The notes under the pieces were generated by a model. The model was not told the DNA's origin. It worked only from the letters and a program-made list of their open reading frames with translations, and made no database searches. The position numbers and the translations under genes are program-made. A stretch of DNA of 64,000 bases from Clostridium folliculivorans. GTDB lineage: Bacteria; Bacillota; Clostridia; Clostridiales; Clostridiaceae. Position 1 is the first letter of the stretch. Each line of letters begins with the position of its first letter. Location: positions 839,013 to 903,012 of the forward strand of contig NZ_BQXY01000001.1 in assembly GCF_024341905.1 (NCBI RefSeq), written 5' to 3'. Positions 61,953-64,000 of this stretch are shown here, one piece after another.

Positions 61953-63649
61953 GGTTCTTCTGGGGTTATATATAATGTTTTATTTGTATAATAAATTACC
62001 ATTCCTGGTTTTGCTCCAGAAGGTTTCTTTACATTTTTTACGATAGTATAGTCTATAGGAATTTTTGTTGAATCTTTTCCTTTACTATAATATGCAGCTA
62101 AGTTAGCAGCTTCAAGAAGAGTTGTATCAGTAAAATCTCTTCCTTTTATAATTACATGTGATCCAGGAATAACCTTTGTATGAAGCCAAGTGTCATTTTT
62201 GTCGGCAAATTTTAAAGTTAAGTAGTCGTTTTGTATATTATTTTTACCAACATAAATGTCAACGCCTTCTGAAGAAACAAAGTGTATAGGTTTAGAAGGC
62301 TTTGGTGCCTTTCCGCTGGACTTCCTAAATTTTATATATCCTTCAGTTATAAGTTCTGACTTTATATCTTCAATTTCAGTGTAATTCTCAGCATTTAGAA
62401 GATTTGTATGCACAGAATTTAAGTATTTTAACTCATCCTCATTTTTTTCTAATTGAAGTACAGCGGCTTCTTCAGACTTTTTCATTTTGTTGTACTTTTT
62501 ATAATAAAATTGAATGTTTTCTGAAGGAGTCTTATTTGCATCTAAGGATATTGTGATATCATCACCGTCTTCGCTATAGAAATTTGATAGTGTGACTTTA
62601 TCAAGTCCTTTAGAAATACTATAAATATATGCTGATAATATATCACCTTTGATTTTATAGTCATTTTTTTCGGAACACTCTTTTAAGTTTTCCTCAAGGA
62701 TTCTTTTCTTCTTTTCACATCTATCTATATTTGTAGTAATAAGTTTTTGAAGATCCTGTGATTTTGAATGAAGTCTATCTTGTTTATCTTTAGCGTGGTA
62801 AAAGCTCTCTAAAAGAGTTGAAGGATCATCGTAAGATACCATTTCGTAATCGTCATATAAATCTAACTTCAAACAATAGAAATCTTTTAATGTTTTAGAT
62901 TCTTTATCAATGTAGGAGATAAACTTCTTGTTATCATCAAGTGATTCGAAAAATTCTTTTACAAATTGGTATAAATTATTAATATCAAATATATACTTTT
63001 TTGTAAACATATTATATAATTCTTTTGATAAAATTTTACTAACACCAGTTAAGAGCTTAGAAAAGAAATTTTCATTAAATTCAATTTTGTTTTCTGATAG
63101 ATAATGTTCTAATTCAATTTTTTCAAAGGAAAAAGGATTTATTTTATTACTGTCTGGGGGAAGTACATACTGAACTCCAGGATAAAGTACTCTGTAACTA
63201 TTTATATCAGGAGTTATATGTTTAATTGATTCCATAACTTTGTTATCTCTTTTTCTTATGAGGGTTATATTGCTGTGTCTTCCCATTATTTCGACCATCA
63301 ATGTATAGACACTGTCAAAACCCAATTCATCAGTGGATTCGAAATCAATTACAACTATTCTATCGCCTTTGTATTGATATATATCTAAGATTTTGCTTCC
63401 TAGCAAGTATTTTCTTAGAACCATACAAAACATAGGAGGTTGATTTGGATTCTCCTTTGAAATTTTTGTGAATTGTATTCTTGGATTATTGGCACTTGCT
63501 GAAATAAGTAGTTTTAAGCGATTTGAGCCTCTAATTGTTAGAATAACCTCATCCTTTTCAGGTTGATTGACTTTATCTATTTTGCAATTTAATAAGTTTT
63601 CTTTTAAACTCTTTATTAGGGTTGATAAAAATACTCCGTCTAAAGCCAT
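61934..63649 (-). CDS. rqcH: RqcH (NFACT family) ribosome quality control factor
   Basis: Binds 50S subunits obstructed by peptidyl-tRNA and adds C-terminal alanine tails that mark the stalled peptide for degradation. The 571 residues are full length: NFACT-N (1-about 200, with MALDGVFLSTLIKSL, and the conserved D96-R97 pair in YKGDRIVV), helix-hairpin-helix and coiled-coil (about 290-430), and the NFACT-R/DUF814 domain (about 450-560: HFVSSEGVDIYVGKNNIQND, DTWLHTKVIPGSHVII). An older name is FbpA. The ATG at 63649 is preceded by AAAGGAAGATATT on the minus strand. It is divergent from the lipoprotein gene. Confidence 0.95.
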   Translation of the reverse strand: MALDGVFLSTLIKSLKENLLNCKIDKVNQPEKDEVILTIRGSNRLKLLISASANNPRIQFTKISKENPNQPPMFCMVLRKYLLGSKILDIYQYKGDRIVVIDFESTDELGFDSVYTLMVEIMGRHSNITLIRKRDNKVMESIKHITPDINSYRVLYPGVQYVLPPDSNKINPFSFEKIELEHYLSENKIEFNENFFSKLLTGVSKILSKELYNMFTKKYIFDINNLYQFVKEFFESLDDNKKFISYIDKESKTLKDFYCLKLDLYDDYEMVSYDDPSTLLESFYHAKDKQDRLHSKSQDLQKLITTNIDRCEKKKRILEENLKECSEKNDYKIKGDILSAYIYSISKGLDKVTLSNFYSEDGDDITISLDANKTPSENIQFYYKKYNKMKKSEEAAVLQLEKNEDELKYLNSVHTNLLNAENYTEIEDIKSELITEGYIKFRKSSGKAPKPSKPIHFVSSEGVDIYVGKNNIQNDYLTLKFADKNDTWLHTKVIPGSHVIIKGRDFTDTTLLEAANLAAYYSKGKDSTKIPIDYTIVKNVKKPSGAKPGMVIYYTNKTLYITPEEPKIKRV

Positions 63650-63730
63650 AATATCTTCCTTTCATACTTAACTAAAAATAGTATAACATTTTTCACCATT
63701 TTATATCAATAAAATGAGCTGGTGATAAAA

Positions 63731-64000
63731 ATGAAAAAAATTATAGTTGCCTTAATGGTAATTATGTGTGTAATTTTATTTGGCTGCAATGATGAAAAGC
63801 CAGAACAGGTCAATGATGCAAAAAGCAATGTTCAGTGGTCGCAGCATATGATAATGTACTCCAATGGAGATAACTATACTTATTATAGCATAAATGATGA
63901 AAGTATAAGGAAGTCAGAGCCTTTAGTATCAGGAAATATATTATATATTAATTCTGATAAACAGTTAGTGCTATATCAAGATATAGAGAGTAAATTATAC
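63731..64000 (+). CDS. lipoprotein of unknown function, N-terminal part
   Basis: An open frame from ATG 63731 (GGTGAT upstream) runs off the right edge after 90 codons. The N-terminus MKKIIVALMVIMCVILFGC is a type II signal peptide with a lipobox LFGC (Cys19), so the mature protein should be lipid-anchored outside the membrane. The following 70 residues (with NVQWSQHMIMYSNGDNYTYY) do not match a family I recognise. It is divergent from rqcH. Confidence 0.75.
   Translation, partial: MKKIIVALMVIMCVILFGCNDEKPEQVNDAKSNVQWSQHMIMYSNGDNYTYYSINDESIRKSEPLVSGNILYINSDKQLVLYQDIESKLY

Overview
The window comes from a low-GC, endospore-forming Firmicute, most likely Clostridium sensu stricto. The evidence is very AT-rich DNA with AGGAGG-type ribosome binding sites, sporulation genes (ytxC, spoVD, a spoVE/ftsW gene, a PdaA-like deacetylase), a MurE with the meso-diaminopimelate DNPR motif, clostridial families (PF06541, DUF523, DUF6873, TIGR03987) and a Phe T-box before pheST. 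It is chromosomal core DNA. I see no prophage, plasmid, transposase, CRISPR array, tRNA or rRNA gene.

Layout. 1-3.2 kb: NAD salvage cluster (NrtR-like regulator end, short PRPP synthetase, nicotinamidase, NAMPT). 3.6-7.0 kb: small membrane and accessory genes (PF06541, GNAT, TIGR03987, DUF6873). 7.3-9.5 kb: ytxC, then infC-rpmI-rplT behind a strong promoter and an attenuator leader; infC starts at AUU. 9.9-12.7 kb: KtrB/KtrA-type potassium uptake and a SpoU-family rRNA methyltransferase. 12.7-16.4 kb: T-box and pheST. 16.8-25.7 kb: zapA, U32 peptidase, mutS2, DUF523, a PLP decarboxylase on the minus strand, rplY. 26-27.7 kb: pgcA. 28-36.1 kb: exopolysaccharide cluster (TPR, Wzz, BY-kinase, phosphatase; then priming transferase, polymerase/ligase, two glycosyltransferases). 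36.3-40.3 kb: minus-strand fchA, two glycosyltransferases and a polysaccharide deacetylase. 40.5-41.6 kb: ychF. 42.1-54.9 kb: dcw cluster mraZ-rsmH-ftsL-spoVD-murE-murF-mraY-spoVE/ftsW-ftsQ-DUF881-sbp-DUF881, without murG, ftsA or ftsZ. 54.9-57.8 kb: yggS-sepF-yggT-ylmH-divIVA. 58.2-64 kb: DksA-like gene, rluD, pyrR, rlmL-like gene, rqcH (minus) and the start of a lipoprotein gene.

How the genes work together. Most of the window builds and divides the cell envelope: lipid II precursors (MurE, MurF, MraY), septal synthesis (SpoVD, SpoVE/FtsW, FtsQ, FtsL), Z-ring control (ZapA, SepF, DivIVA) and surface polysaccharide under tyrosine-phosphorylation control. A second theme is translation: IF3, L35, L20, L25, PheST, rRNA modification, and three proteins tied to ribosome-associated quality control (MutS2, YlmH, RqcH).

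The least ordinary content lies between genes. Most gaps longer than about 250 bp hold one or more short palindromic elements. I could sort them by eye into five families (called Rep-A to Rep-E here). Rep-A (six copies, all in plus orientation, each a stem-loop followed by a terminator-like hairpin) and Rep-B (two 107-bp copies in opposite orientation) are the best defined. One Rep-D copy supplies the only ATG available to yggT, and the mraY ribosome binding site is separated from its start by a predicted hairpin.
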